Assembly: GCA_027488935.1 (NCBI GenBank)
Contig: JAIYAP010000044.1
Span: 1 to 64,000 of the forward strand
Direction of reading: 5' to 3'
DNA from: Saprospiraceae bacterium
Lineage (GTDB): Bacteria > Bacteroidota > Bacteroidia > Chitinophagales > Saprospiraceae
Length of the DNA: 64,000 bases
The notes beneath the pieces are model-generated. The model saw only the letters and a program-made list of their open reading frames with translations. It did not search any database and was not told the DNA's origin. Below, one piece after another: positions 28,145 through 36,846 of this stretch; the stretch's first letter is position 1; each line of letters begins with the position of its first letter. The position numbers were made by a program, and so were the translations under genes.

Positions 28145-31100
28145 TTAGTGCGCGGCTGACCGCATAATTTTCCCTTGATACAACACACCACCTACCCACA
28201 ATCGCCAAGTATACACCCCAGGCTGTCCAAAGGCTGTATCGGGAATTTCCAGGTTTTGTTCGCCAGCATCCAGTTGCATTTTTTGCGACCAGCGGGTTTG
28301 GCCGTGCATATCTTGTAGATCTATTTGAATGGTTGTGGCCTCCTCCAGTTGAATGGGCAACCAGGCCGCATTGGAAGTAGGGTTAGGTATTGCAGAAAAA
28401 GTGGCTTTTTCGCTGGTCGTTTGTTGCTGGTTTTGGATGAATTCCAGTTTAAAACGCTGGGCTTTTTCGTTGCTTTTATACCCAATTTGGTAAAAACTGC
28501 TTGTAGATAAACTAATCGCGTCATGCAACCAACCCGATTGCAATGCTTTCACTGTAATTGAAGTGAAAACGGCCCCGGCAGGAATCGTAAACGGTGTGGC
28601 ATTTACCCAGGCACAACGAAGATCGCCTGAAAAAAGGCCAAATGCACTGGTATTAAAGTTGGGCAGTAGTTTGGGTTCGACATTCTGAATGCTTAATAAA
28701 TCGGGATTTATATTTAAAGCATATTGGAAGCCAAGCCATTGCGCTGTTTTTCCAAAAAAGAGCGGAATTTTAAACTGGTCTCCTGCTTGCACATACTCAT
28801 CCCGTATATTGAGTACTTCCAAATGTGTACTATCCAGGTTATAAATGCCGTTGGTACAATCTACATCTCCAATTCTAATACCTACAAAGTTAAGATTCTG
28901 AATAGAATCATTGAATATGCCCGCAGGAATTATTGATTCAGGGAAACTTGTTTGAAATGGGTTGCTCGCATTTGGAAATTGAAAAGCGGCATCAAAAAAA
29001 CGCCAATGGTTGTTGTTGGGCAGTAGGGTATAAACACGAAGTAATACTTTTCGGAATTCATCTACATCAAAGGAAGTGATGGAGTTGCTTTTATTCGCAT
29101 CTGCTGCAATTTGGGCATAAGCAGGCAGTGTATCAATGCCTTGTATATGCTTAGCAATTTTTATCAAATCATAAAGATTTACGTTAGGACCGTTGAGTGG
29201 ATTGTCGTCTTTAGCAACAGTGATTTGGTCGAAATTGTAAAGCGGGACAGCATTAAACTTTGCGCAACCGTTCCCATCTGTCAAACTGGTAAATGAAAAT
29301 GATGGAATTCCATTTCCAGAACCCACTAATTCTACGGTAACTTCGGAGATGCCTGCTTGGTCACACCAATTTTTAACGCATACTTTTCTATTACCCGTAT
29401 TTTCAGGTGGACAATTACCGTTATTATCTTGAACAATGACGTATGTTTCACAATAATCGGCATTTCCTGCTTTGTCCTTCACCCATAATTCCACGATTTG
29501 GGTACCCATTTCGGAGCAATTATATCGTACGGATTGTTGTGCCACGCCATTTGAGTCTAAAGGAAAGCCCGCTGCGCCATTGGCTTTTCTTATTCCATAG
29601 GTGAGGAGGTCATTCGGTGTGGTATTGTCTTCCCCATATTGCAAAAAGTCAGAAGCCCAAAGGTCGATTTGTTTGGTGGGCATCAAATTGACGCTCAACC
29701 CATTCAAACAAACAACGGTCGGTTTTTTGCAATCTTTCACTTCAAAAGGGTAGGTACAAATGGCTTCGTTTTGCAAGCTATCCGTAACAACCCAGCGAAT
29801 GGAATGCAATCCTTGGGGTAATTGCGGCAACACATAACTATTGGGTAAAACGGCTGTATTCCAGCGCAGGTTAGCGCGGTAAATATTGCCAGAAACGCTG
29901 TTTTGTTGCGCAAAACCATACTTTTGGTAGCTCGGCACGGCGCGTTCATCAAAACCTGCCGATTGGGCATTGCCACCCAAGTTGTTGTATAAAATGGTAT
30001 TAAATCCAGGCAAAGCATCGCTGTTTACCAGGGTTTCCTGAAAACCATCGTTGTTCAGATCGAGGAATAACTCGTACCGAATGTGCACCGGCGCACCGCA
30101 TGTATTTTCAACTTCAATTCCCAAATCTACAATGCCTTCGGGCAGGTCATTGTTATTAAACAAGGTGTTCGTCCAGGCATTTTCATTCCAAAACTGTCCG
30201 TTGTTGGGGGTTAAATCGCAAAATTCAACGGTACTGGAGGCGCAGTTTTGGATGTTCAGGCAGGCGCTGCTTTTAGCAGATGAACCAGGCGCATTTACAC
30301 CTGATTTTGGCTGATTCGCTTGGCTTTTTTTAAGGAATTCCAGTTTGAAAAGCGCTTTGTTTTCCTGTTGATCATAGCCATATGCAGGCATCGCATTCGG
30401 GCCAGCGTTTAATTGAATCATATCGTGTAACCAGCCCGATTTTAGTGCTTTTACCGTAATGGTTGTAAAAGATTGTCCCTCCGGTACTTTAGTAGCTGTT
30501 GGATTATACCAAATGCTGTTCATCAAGCCTTGAAAAAGTCCAAAATTACCAGTGCTCATATTCGGTAAAAACTGTCCTTGCAAATCGAGGATACTCAGGT
30601 AAGCGGGATCCAGTTTTAAACCGTATTGAAAGGCTGTAAAACTAGGCGATTTTCCGAAATATAAGGGTATTTTAAATTTATCGCCTGCCTGAACATATTC
30701 ATCCAAAATAGTAATAGTTTGCGCCGGTAAAGTAGGGGCGTTGTTCATGGAAGCCGAGCAGTTTACATCCCCGGTTTTGATGCCCAACATCTCCACTTGA
30801 AAAGGTGGGCCGCTCGCTGCGATTGTGGTATCTGCATTAATAAATTTCCAGGAAGTGTTGTTGGGCAATTCAGTATATATTCCCAAAACTAATTTTCGTA
30901 ATGCCACTACATCATACGTACTGAGGCTCCCGCTATTATTGGCACCTGCTGCGATCAAGCCATAGAACGGCAGAGGCGCGATGCCTAAAATATGTTTTGC
31001 GATCAGCAATAAGTCCAACACATCCACGCCGTTGGTTGGGGCATCGTCTTTGATGGGAATAAAAAGAACCTTATCATCACTAGAAATTCCGGAACCTGAT

Positions 31101-31336
31101 GGTAAGCTATCAAACACAAAACAGCCCGTTATTGGATCCGCTTGAGGGTAGTTGAAGTTGAAATTAGGGATGGTGTTCGTGCTAGCCACCACGTTCAATT
31201 GCAGATTTTGAATGGTGCTGCCGTTGCACCAGTTCCGAATACAAACCGTGCCGTGAAATCCGGTAGAGTCATTGGATTGTGCCTGTAAGGAAGTAAAACC
31301 TAAAAATAAAAGGCTGAAAAATAAAATTTTACGCAT
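28145..31336 (-). CDS. T9SS surface protein with two dockerin-like/cohesin-like units
   Basis: A 1063-residue paralogue of the previous gene, carrying an extra N-terminal unit. After the same signal peptide come a CnaB-like segment (about 27-88), a dockerin-like pair (about 97-152, DVLDLLLIAKHILGIAPLPF and STYDVVALRKLVLG) and a cohesin-like domain (about 210-335, DEYVQAGDKFKIPLYFGKS). From about residue 355 it repeats the whole plan of the 730-residue protein: Cys-rich domain, HYR-like, CnaB-like, dockerin-like, cohesin-like, T9SS tail. The gene thus looks like a fusion of two units. It follows a terminator from the upstream paralogue and has its own promoter. The function is unknown; adhesion or surface assembly is plausible. 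Confidence 0.75.
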   Translation of the reverse strand: MRKILFFSLLFLGFTSLQAQSNDSTGFHGTVCIRNWCNGSTIQNLQLNVVASTNTIPNFNFNYPQADPITGCFVFDSLPSGSGISSDDKVLFIPIKDDAPTNGVDVLDLLLIAKHILGIAPLPFYGLIAAGANNSGSLSTYDVVALRKLVLGIYTELPNNTSWKFINADTTIAASGPPFQVEMLGIKTGDVNCSASMNNAPTLPAQTITILDEYVQAGDKFKIPLYFGKSPSFTAFQYGLKLDPAYLSILDLQGQFLPNMSTGNFGLFQGLMNSIWYNPTATKVPEGQSFTTITVKALKSGWLHDMIQLNAGPNAMPAYGYDQQENKALFKLEFLKKSQANQPKSGVNAPGSSAKSSACLNIQNCASSTVEFCDLTPNNGQFWNENAWTNTLFNNNDLPEGIVDLGIEVENTCGAPVHIRYELFLDLNNDGFQETLVNSDALPGFNTILYNNLGGNAQSAGFDERAVPSYQKYGFAQQNSVSGNIYRANLRWNTAVLPNSYVLPQLPQGLHSIRWVVTDSLQNEAICTYPFEVKDCKKPTVVCLNGLSVNLMPTKQIDLWASDFLQYGEDNTTPNDLLTYGIRKANGAAGFPLDSNGVAQQSVRYNCSEMGTQIVELWVKDKAGNADYCETYVIVQDNNGNCPPENTGNRKVCVKNWCDQAGISEVTVELVGSGNGIPSFSFTSLTDGNGCAKFNAVPLYNFDQITVAKDDNPLNGPNVNLYDLIKIAKHIQGIDTLPAYAQIAADANKSNSITSFDVDEFRKVLLRVYTLLPNNNHWRFFDAAFQFPNASNPFQTSFPESIIPAGIFNDSIQNLNFVGIRIGDVDCTNGIYNLDSTHLEVLNIRDEYVQAGDQFKIPLFFGKTAQWLGFQYALNINPDLLSIQNVEPKLLPNFNTSAFGLFSGDLRCAWVNATPFTIPAGAVFTSITVKALQSGWLHDAISLSTSSFYQIGYKSNEKAQRFKLEFIQNQQQTTSEKATFSAIPNPTSNAAWLPIQLEEATTIQIDLQDMHGQTRWSQKMQLDAGEQNLEIPDTAFGQPGVYTWRLWVGGVLYQGKIMRSAAH

Positions 31337-31393
31337 GAGATTAATATTTGTGCCTAATGTAGGCTATTAAAAAATGGTGATTTGTTGTTGCAA

Positions 31394-31401
31394 CAAAATT
31401 A
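31394..31401 (-). promoter_or_regulatory. Predicted -7 box, duplicated promoter copy 2
   Basis: Minus-strand TAATTTTG, 58 bases upstream of the start at 31336. The surrounding leader closely resembles that of the gene at 27895, including tttgtaaagtttgtacaaaa further upstream. Confidence 0.5.
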
Positions 31402-31454
31402 AGCCCAAAAATTTGACTTTTGTTTTTTAAAAATACGTTTTGTAAAGTTTGTAC

Positions 31455-31498
31455 AAAAAAGGAGGTGTCACCTCCGCACAGCGAATAATGACACCTCC
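31455..31498 (-). terminator. Rho-independent terminator after the 726-residue paralogue
   Basis: The arms ggaggtgtca (31461-31470) and tgacacctcc (31489-31498) pair perfectly. On the minus strand the stem is followed by six U (from aaaaaa at 31455-31460). It ends the transcript of the gene at 31518. A decayed copy of the left arm, near 28020, precedes the other paralogue. Confidence 0.8.
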
Positions 31499-31517
31499 CA
31501 TTCAAATTTAATGTGTT

Positions 31518-33698
31518 CTATGCACGCACTAGTTTTCCCTGATACAATTGGCCATTGACCAACAAACGCCAGGTATAAATGCCGGTTTGTGGTATTGCAA
31601 TTGCCGGAATTTCAAGTTGGTGTATTCCTTTTTCCCGTTCTTGCTGTTGCGACCACTCCAGTTTTCCATCCAAGCCAAATACCTCTAGTTGAATATTGGA
31701 CTTTTGCACTAATTCAACCGGGATCAACGCATTGCCGGTGGTTGGATTAGGACGCAATTGCCCAATAGATGTGTACCCTACTACTTGATTCGATGGGGCA
31801 AATACAAGTTCCAGGCGGTTTTTGCTTTCATCCTGCAAGTACCCGATCGATTTGAATTGATCGCTTGGGCGCAAAGCAAGGGCATCGTGCAACCAACCGT
31901 CTTCCAGCGCCTGAACGCGCAAGGTGACCAAGGGGGCACCACCGGGTATTTCAACAGGCTGCGCATTGGACCAAACACATTGGAAAGCATCTGGCAATAA
32001 GCCGAAATTATCCTGGTTTAATCCAGCCGCTTGTCCTCCTTTTGCCTCCAATACCTGCAATCGTTCGTTTTGTACCGCTAATCCAAATTGGAAACCCAGC
32101 CATTGGGCGCTTTTTTCAAAATAAAGTGGTATTTCAAGGATTTCTCCGGCTTTCAAGTAATGATCGTGCAAGCTAAGGGCTTGCAGGGGCGCGCGGTCTT
32201 CCACATCGGGTGCTTTAAAACCCGGGTAAGCAGAACAGTTTACGTCGCCCGTTTTGATGCCTACAAATACTTTTTGAATCACCGTGTCATTGGGGAAATT
32301 TAACTGGATATTGGTTTGCGGAATGACCGTTTCAAAAGGATTGGTCGGATTTGGAAACACAAAATCGGCATCTACGAATTGCCAAGCGTTTTTGTCGGGA
32401 AGCGTTGTGTAGTAACCCAGCAGCAATTTGCCTATTAAGACGATATCGAACGTTGAAATCCCGTTGTTTCCATTGGCATCGGCGGCAATTTGTGCATATG
32501 GGGTGAGCGGTTGGATGCCCAGGATATGTTTTCGAATTGAAACCAAGTCTAATACATCCACCCCATTTAAAGGGTCTGATTCCAGGGTAGGGGTGATGGT
32601 AAAATTGGCTAGACTCGGAATACCCGAAACACTACCGCAACCATTGGCACCCGTAATGCCCTGACCTTGAAGAAAGGCCACGCCCGAACCCGTTTCTGCA
32701 AATCCAATTTCAACCCCTGGAATCGGACTTTGGTCGCACCACAGCCGGGTACAAAATTCAAAGGTCGCATTGCTGGTATCACATGCGAAATTATTGCCTT
32801 GCACGATCAAATAAGCTTCGCAATAATCGACATTTCCGGCCAGGTCTTTTGCCCATAATTCCACTTGATTGAAGCCTAATTCGGAACAATTAAATACAAC
32901 AACGGTAGATGAGGCGTTGGCGGTATCCGTGGGGAACCCGGTGCCAGTACCCGATTTCCGGATTGCCAATTGTAATAGGTTGGTGGGTGTTGCGTTATCT
33001 TCTACATATTGCAGAAAATCACTTGCCCAAATTTGAATGGTTCCGGTAGGCATAATATCGGCACTCAAACCATTAATACAAACCACCGTTGGGTTTTTAC
33101 AGTCCTTGACAATAAAGGTGTAGGTGCAAATTTCCTGGTTGGAGAGGTTGTCCTCCACGATCCAACGGATTTTGTGGGTTCCGTAAGGCAATTCAGGGGG
33201 CATAAAGGTATCCGGTGCCGCCTGGGTGTTCCAGCGCACAAATGCTTTAACCGAGTTGGCTCCAATACTGTCTTCCTGTGCAAATCCGTATTTACCATTT
33301 GTTGGTACGGGCCGTTCGTCAAATGCTTGCGCGGTGCCTGTATTGGCAATGTTATCGTACAAAACCGTATTATATCCTGGCAGTGCGTTGCTGTTGACCA
33401 CCGTTTCCTGTACGCCATCGTTGTTTAAATCCAAAAACAATTCGTAACGGATACTGATCGTCGCGCCACAGGTGCTGCTCGCTTCAATGCCGAGTTCGAC
33501 GCTCGTTTCGCGCAGGTCATGGTCGTTATATTGCGCATCATTCCAATAGGATTCGTTCCAAAGATTGGCATCGTTGTTTGTTAAATCGCATACACCAAGG
33601 CCGTTATTAGGGCAAAATGCGATCTGGATACATCCGCTTTGGGCTGCTAATTGCATGCTGTGGATGCATAAAAGGAGTGCTGTGAGAAATCTTAACAT
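31518..33698 (-). CDS. Third paralogue of the dockerin/cohesin-like T9SS surface proteins
   Basis: A 726-residue exported protein with the same order of parts as the gene at 25703, but clearly older in divergence. It has the N-terminal Cys-containing domain; a HYR-like domain (about 205-305, VVCINGLSADIMP); a CnaB-like segment (about 312-375); a well-kept dockerin-like pair (DPLNGVDVLDLVSIRKHILG and DANGNNGISTFDIVLIGKLLLG, about 380-432); a cohesin-like domain (about 520-630, DHYLKAGEILEIPLYF); and a T9SS tail. The two loops rich in Asp and Asn look able to bind calcium. It starts 33 bases after the DUF7619 surface protein gene and probably shares its transcript. The partner is unknown. Confidence 0.75.
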   Translation of the reverse strand: MLRFLTALLLCIHSMQLAAQSGCIQIAFCPNNGLGVCDLTNNDANLWNESYWNDAQYNDHDLRETSVELGIEASSTCGATISIRYELFLDLNNDGVQETVVNSNALPGYNTVLYDNIANTGTAQAFDERPVPTNGKYGFAQEDSIGANSVKAFVRWNTQAAPDTFMPPELPYGTHKIRWIVEDNLSNQEICTYTFIVKDCKNPTVVCINGLSADIMPTGTIQIWASDFLQYVEDNATPTNLLQLAIRKSGTGTGFPTDTANASSTVVVFNCSELGFNQVELWAKDLAGNVDYCEAYLIVQGNNFACDTSNATFEFCTRLWCDQSPIPGVEIGFAETGSGVAFLQGQGITGANGCGSVSGIPSLANFTITPTLESDPLNGVDVLDLVSIRKHILGIQPLTPYAQIAADANGNNGISTFDIVLIGKLLLGYYTTLPDKNAWQFVDADFVFPNPTNPFETVIPQTNIQLNFPNDTVIQKVFVGIKTGDVNCSAYPGFKAPDVEDRAPLQALSLHDHYLKAGEILEIPLYFEKSAQWLGFQFGLAVQNERLQVLEAKGGQAAGLNQDNFGLLPDAFQCVWSNAQPVEIPGGAPLVTLRVQALEDGWLHDALALRPSDQFKSIGYLQDESKNRLELVFAPSNQVVGYTSIGQLRPNPTTGNALIPVELVQKSNIQLEVFGLDGKLEWSQQQEREKGIHQLEIPAIAIPQTGIYTWRLLVNGQLYQGKLVRA

Positions 33699-33731
33699 CG
33701 TTTTTATTTTTAGGCCGTTGCCGGCGGGTTT

Positions 33732-36557
33732 TTAGTGAATGATGATTTTTCCTACGGCTGCTTTACCCTGCGCGGTTTGCAAACGGAACCAATAAATCCC
33801 GGTACATAATTTTCCGCGCTCCAGCAACAATTCCGGACCCGTAAATGTCTGTTCTACAGCCAGTTGTCCAAAAGTATTAAATACCTGAAGGCGATTTAAG
33901 CCGGTTTCCGCCGCATCCAATCGGAACAAGATGTTTGCACTGAATGGGTTTGGAAATGCTTCATAATCAAGCGATTGTACAATTGGGCTTTTAACAACAC
34001 TGATCAGTTCCATGCTAATTTGGTGGGTTGCCACATTGGTAATGATCGGATCATTGAAGTCAAAATAAATACCAGCCTTGTTTTCCAATACGGTGCCTGG
34101 GGCCAAATCTGGTATCGGCTGGATGCTAAAACTCACAAAGCCGTGAGAGGCCACTTCATTTACATTGGAATCGGGCAACATGATGTTGGGGAAATAAAAC
34201 ACCAGGGTACGCCCATCCACAACTTCCCAGGTATAAGGATGGCTGGCAGGACCCGGACGGAAAGTACCCAAATCCAACAATCCAGACACTTCATCCCTGA
34301 TTTTAACGGTAAATGCTGTGTCGTTCCCCGTATTTTGGAATCGAATTTTGTACTGCAACTGCTGGTTGGGTTCAATCAAGTGCGTTTCTTTCCATCCCAA
34401 TGGATAGCCTTGTTTGTCATTTGGGTCGTAGGAGCCGCGTACTTCTGCACAATGGCGAACGGTAAATGGATCGGAATCTTGTATGGGCAATTGCAGCGCC
34501 AGATTCGGGCCGCCAGGGGTCACGCAATTGAGCATAAAGGCGGCAGCATCGCCATCACCCGGGTGGCCGGGGCGTTGTTTTACCTGCATATAATAAGCAT
34601 GCCCTGCCGGATTGTTTATCGTAAGAACGGTATCTTCTCCCGCATTCAAACGCAACATATCAGACACCATAATCTGGTCTTCAATAATTACGTAATCACT
34701 ACTTCCGCTCATATTGCCTTGTCCGGTGTTGGTTACCACAAATTTTACGGTACCGTCGCAGATTGCCTTGATTTCCAGGTTCGAACCGTCCCAATTGGCA
34801 TTGGCGGGTAAACAGGAAGAATCGGGTAAAATGCGGCCTTCCACACAAAGTGTTTGTCCTAAAACGGCATCACAACTTACCTGACACTGTATTTGAAAAT
34901 CGCCGCAATCATTGGGCAAATCGAAGCGCAAGGTGTCGCCCGATTGGCTGCTCAGCGGAATCGAGCTACTTACATAGCTCAGGTTGGGGTCGAGTGCAAT
35001 GAAAACCTGCACATTCGTCGCTGGCAAATTGCCTTCATTGCAATATTGCACCGTTAAATAAGTTCCCATACAACGTCGAACCAGGCCAGATCCAATTTCC
35101 ATGCGCATGAGCGGGCAACTTACGAGCGCCCGAATACCGATGGGCGGAAGGGTGCTTTGTTGGCCGATGTTTGCAATAATGACCGTCGGCGTGTCGCAAG
35201 GACTGTAAAACAACGGCTGGTTGTTGCGCGGATGTACAATGACCTCATACAATCCGGGAGGAATGGCAATGCTGTAGGCACCCAAGGCATTGGTTTTGGC
35301 AAAAAAACGGTTGTTGTTGATGCCGCGCGCCTCCACCATAAAGTTGGAATAAGCAGGCTCACCCGCATCCGGGCTGCAACTTTGGTTGAGGTCTTCGTAG
35401 ATACTTCCGAGGATGCGGCTACTGTACACTTGCCCCTCTAAATCCGTTTTGATTAAAAAAGCGCCCTGCCCATCACCTCCTGCCATCGCCAGGAAATTTT
35501 GATCTACCGTAACAATGTCTTGCACATAATCGGCGCTGTTTAAGGTAAAGTAGTCAAGTATATTACCTTGGGAATTTGTTTTAATCAGACGCAAAGTACT
35601 TTGCGTGTTGTCTTCAAAATTGGCATGTACGGGGAAATACAGGTTGTCATTGGCGTCACGGGTAAAGGTCCTGGCCAAGGGCAACTGCAAGGCGACACCG
35701 TAAAAGACGGAAAGGTCGATTCGATTAAACCAGTTTTCGGTGCCATCGGGGTGTACGCTGAGCAAGGCGATGCTTACCGGGTTCGATTGCAAGTTGTCAC
35801 CCATGATGACAATATCGCCGGTGCTGGTTTCCAGCAAATCCTGGGCGACCTGATAATTGGGTTTGTTGAACACCTTTTCCCAAAGCAGGGTGCCATCGGC
35901 ATCCACTTTTGCCACAAAAAAGTCGCGGTTGTTGCCGGTATTCAATACCGAACCGCCAATAGCAAAATTACCGTCGCTGAGTGGAATCATGCGCACCACC
36001 TGTTCTTTGAACGTGGGGAGGCCAACCGCTTTTTTCCAAATGATACTGCCTGTGCTGCTCAGCTTTACGAGCCAAATTTGAAGATCGGAAGTCGAATCGC
36101 GCACCGCGCCGCAGGCTAAAAAGCCCCCATCCGGCAGGTTTGCGACACTTTTTAGGCCATTGGGCAAATAATCCTGCGTAATTTCGGTTTGCCAAACCGT
36201 ATTTCCATTGGCATCGATTTTAACAATCCGGTTTTTGGAGAGGGTACTATCGGGCTTGTATTCGCCCAGGGCCACGCAAGCGCCCGCATCTGCAAGGCAA
36301 AGACCGATGCCTTGTCCATTTTGAAATGTATTGTTGTGCACCCATTGGACCACGCCGAGCGCATCTGTTTTTTGAACATGACCATTTTGAAAAACGCCTG
36401 CCATATAATAACCAGCGTTTCCATTTTGGAGGAGGGTGGTGCAATTGCCATTGATGGCCGGATAAGACTTCATAAAGCCTTGTCCAAAGCCGGTGTATAC
36501 CCAAAAGGTACAAATCGGTAGTAAAATCCAAAGTTGGAGTAAACGGGAAAATTTCAT
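33732..36557 (-). CDS. T9SS surface protein with propeller-like N-terminus and DUF7619 domain
   Basis: A 941-residue exported protein. I chose the ATG at 36557, which gives a signal peptide ending FGQG. Residues about 30-390 contain repeats of the form 'sGNxVWxK... DGGFxxxG', as in PQQ- or delta-60-type propellers. A CnaB/SdrD-like segment follows (about 395-460). Residues about 690-850 match the DUF7619/DUF11-like domain (GSYDPNDKQ, YKIRFQNTGNDTAF, ENKAGIYFDFNDPI), and a T9SS tail ends it. It is divergent from the helical protein at 36847. The same pair recurs at 53808-57968. Its promoter (TTTG, 19 bases, CACTTTTG) lies at 36618-36648. The function is unknown. Confidence 0.8.
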   Translation of the reverse strand: MKFSRLLQLWILLPICTFWVYTGFGQGFMKSYPAINGNCTTLLQNGNAGYYMAGVFQNGHVQKTDALGVVQWVHNNTFQNGQGIGLCLADAGACVALGEYKPDSTLSKNRIVKIDANGNTVWQTEITQDYLPNGLKSVANLPDGGFLACGAVRDSTSDLQIWLVKLSSTGSIIWKKAVGLPTFKEQVVRMIPLSDGNFAIGGSVLNTGNNRDFFVAKVDADGTLLWEKVFNKPNYQVAQDLLETSTGDIVIMGDNLQSNPVSIALLSVHPDGTENWFNRIDLSVFYGVALQLPLARTFTRDANDNLYFPVHANFEDNTQSTLRLIKTNSQGNILDYFTLNSADYVQDIVTVDQNFLAMAGGDGQGAFLIKTDLEGQVYSSRILGSIYEDLNQSCSPDAGEPAYSNFMVEARGINNNRFFAKTNALGAYSIAIPPGLYEVIVHPRNNQPLFYSPCDTPTVIIANIGQQSTLPPIGIRALVSCPLMRMEIGSGLVRRCMGTYLTVQYCNEGNLPATNVQVFIALDPNLSYVSSSIPLSSQSGDTLRFDLPNDCGDFQIQCQVSCDAVLGQTLCVEGRILPDSSCLPANANWDGSNLEIKAICDGTVKFVVTNTGQGNMSGSSDYVIIEDQIMVSDMLRLNAGEDTVLTINNPAGHAYYMQVKQRPGHPGDGDAAAFMLNCVTPGGPNLALQLPIQDSDPFTVRHCAEVRGSYDPNDKQGYPLGWKETHLIEPNQQLQYKIRFQNTGNDTAFTVKIRDEVSGLLDLGTFRPGPASHPYTWEVVDGRTLVFYFPNIMLPDSNVNEVASHGFVSFSIQPIPDLAPGTVLENKAGIYFDFNDPIITNVATHQISMELISVVKSPIVQSLDYEAFPNPFSANILFRLDAAETGLNRLQVFNTFGQLAVEQTFTGPELLLERGKLCTGIYWFRLQTAQGKAAVGKIIIH

Positions 36558-36617
36558 GTTGTTCTGGTTTAAAAGTAAGCTGATTAGTTGGCGCGCGCAT
36601 TCCACAGTTCCACGGTA

Positions 36618-36648
36618 CAAAAGTGCGATCTGTTTTATCACCGACAAA
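36618..36648 (-). promoter_or_regulatory. Predicted promoter of the DUF7619 gene, module 1
   Basis: Minus strand: TTTG (36648-36645), 19-base spacer, CACTTTTG (36625-36618). The box lies in GCACTTTTGTACCGT, of which 14 of 15 bases recur in the promoter of the paralogous gene at 55470. Confidence 0.6.
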
Positions 36649-36717
36649 GGACAAAAAAAGTCAAAAATCATATTTTATTATTTATAAAATGTTTTTAATA
36701 GTTTGATATTTAGCAGG

Positions 36718-36745
36718 TTGTAATTTTATTTATTGCTATTTTTGT
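36718..36745 (+). promoter_or_regulatory. Predicted promoter of the helical-repeat gene, module 1
   Basis: TTG (36718-36720), a 16-base spacer and TATTTTTG (36737-36744) match the Bacteroidota consensus, 102 bases before the start at 36847. A second box-like TTTTGTAAA lies at 36833-36841, just before the ATG. Confidence 0.5.
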
Positions 36746-36846
36746 ATTTTCATAAAAAATGAAAGTTTTTTCAGGACCTTTCGGCGCTGCTCTTTTTTTT
36801 AAAAAATGATCCAAGCGCCCTTTTTTAAACATTTTTGTAAAGTTAC

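Noticed and set aside
31518-33698. Cellulosome component
   Set aside because: The dockerin-like part is present, but there are no glycoside hydrolases, no carbohydrate-binding modules and no scaffoldin elsewhere in the window.
33975-34811. A 278-codon plus-strand frame inside the DUF7619 gene
   Set aside because: It lies opposite a clear T9SS protein, and the translation is low-quality with no domain.
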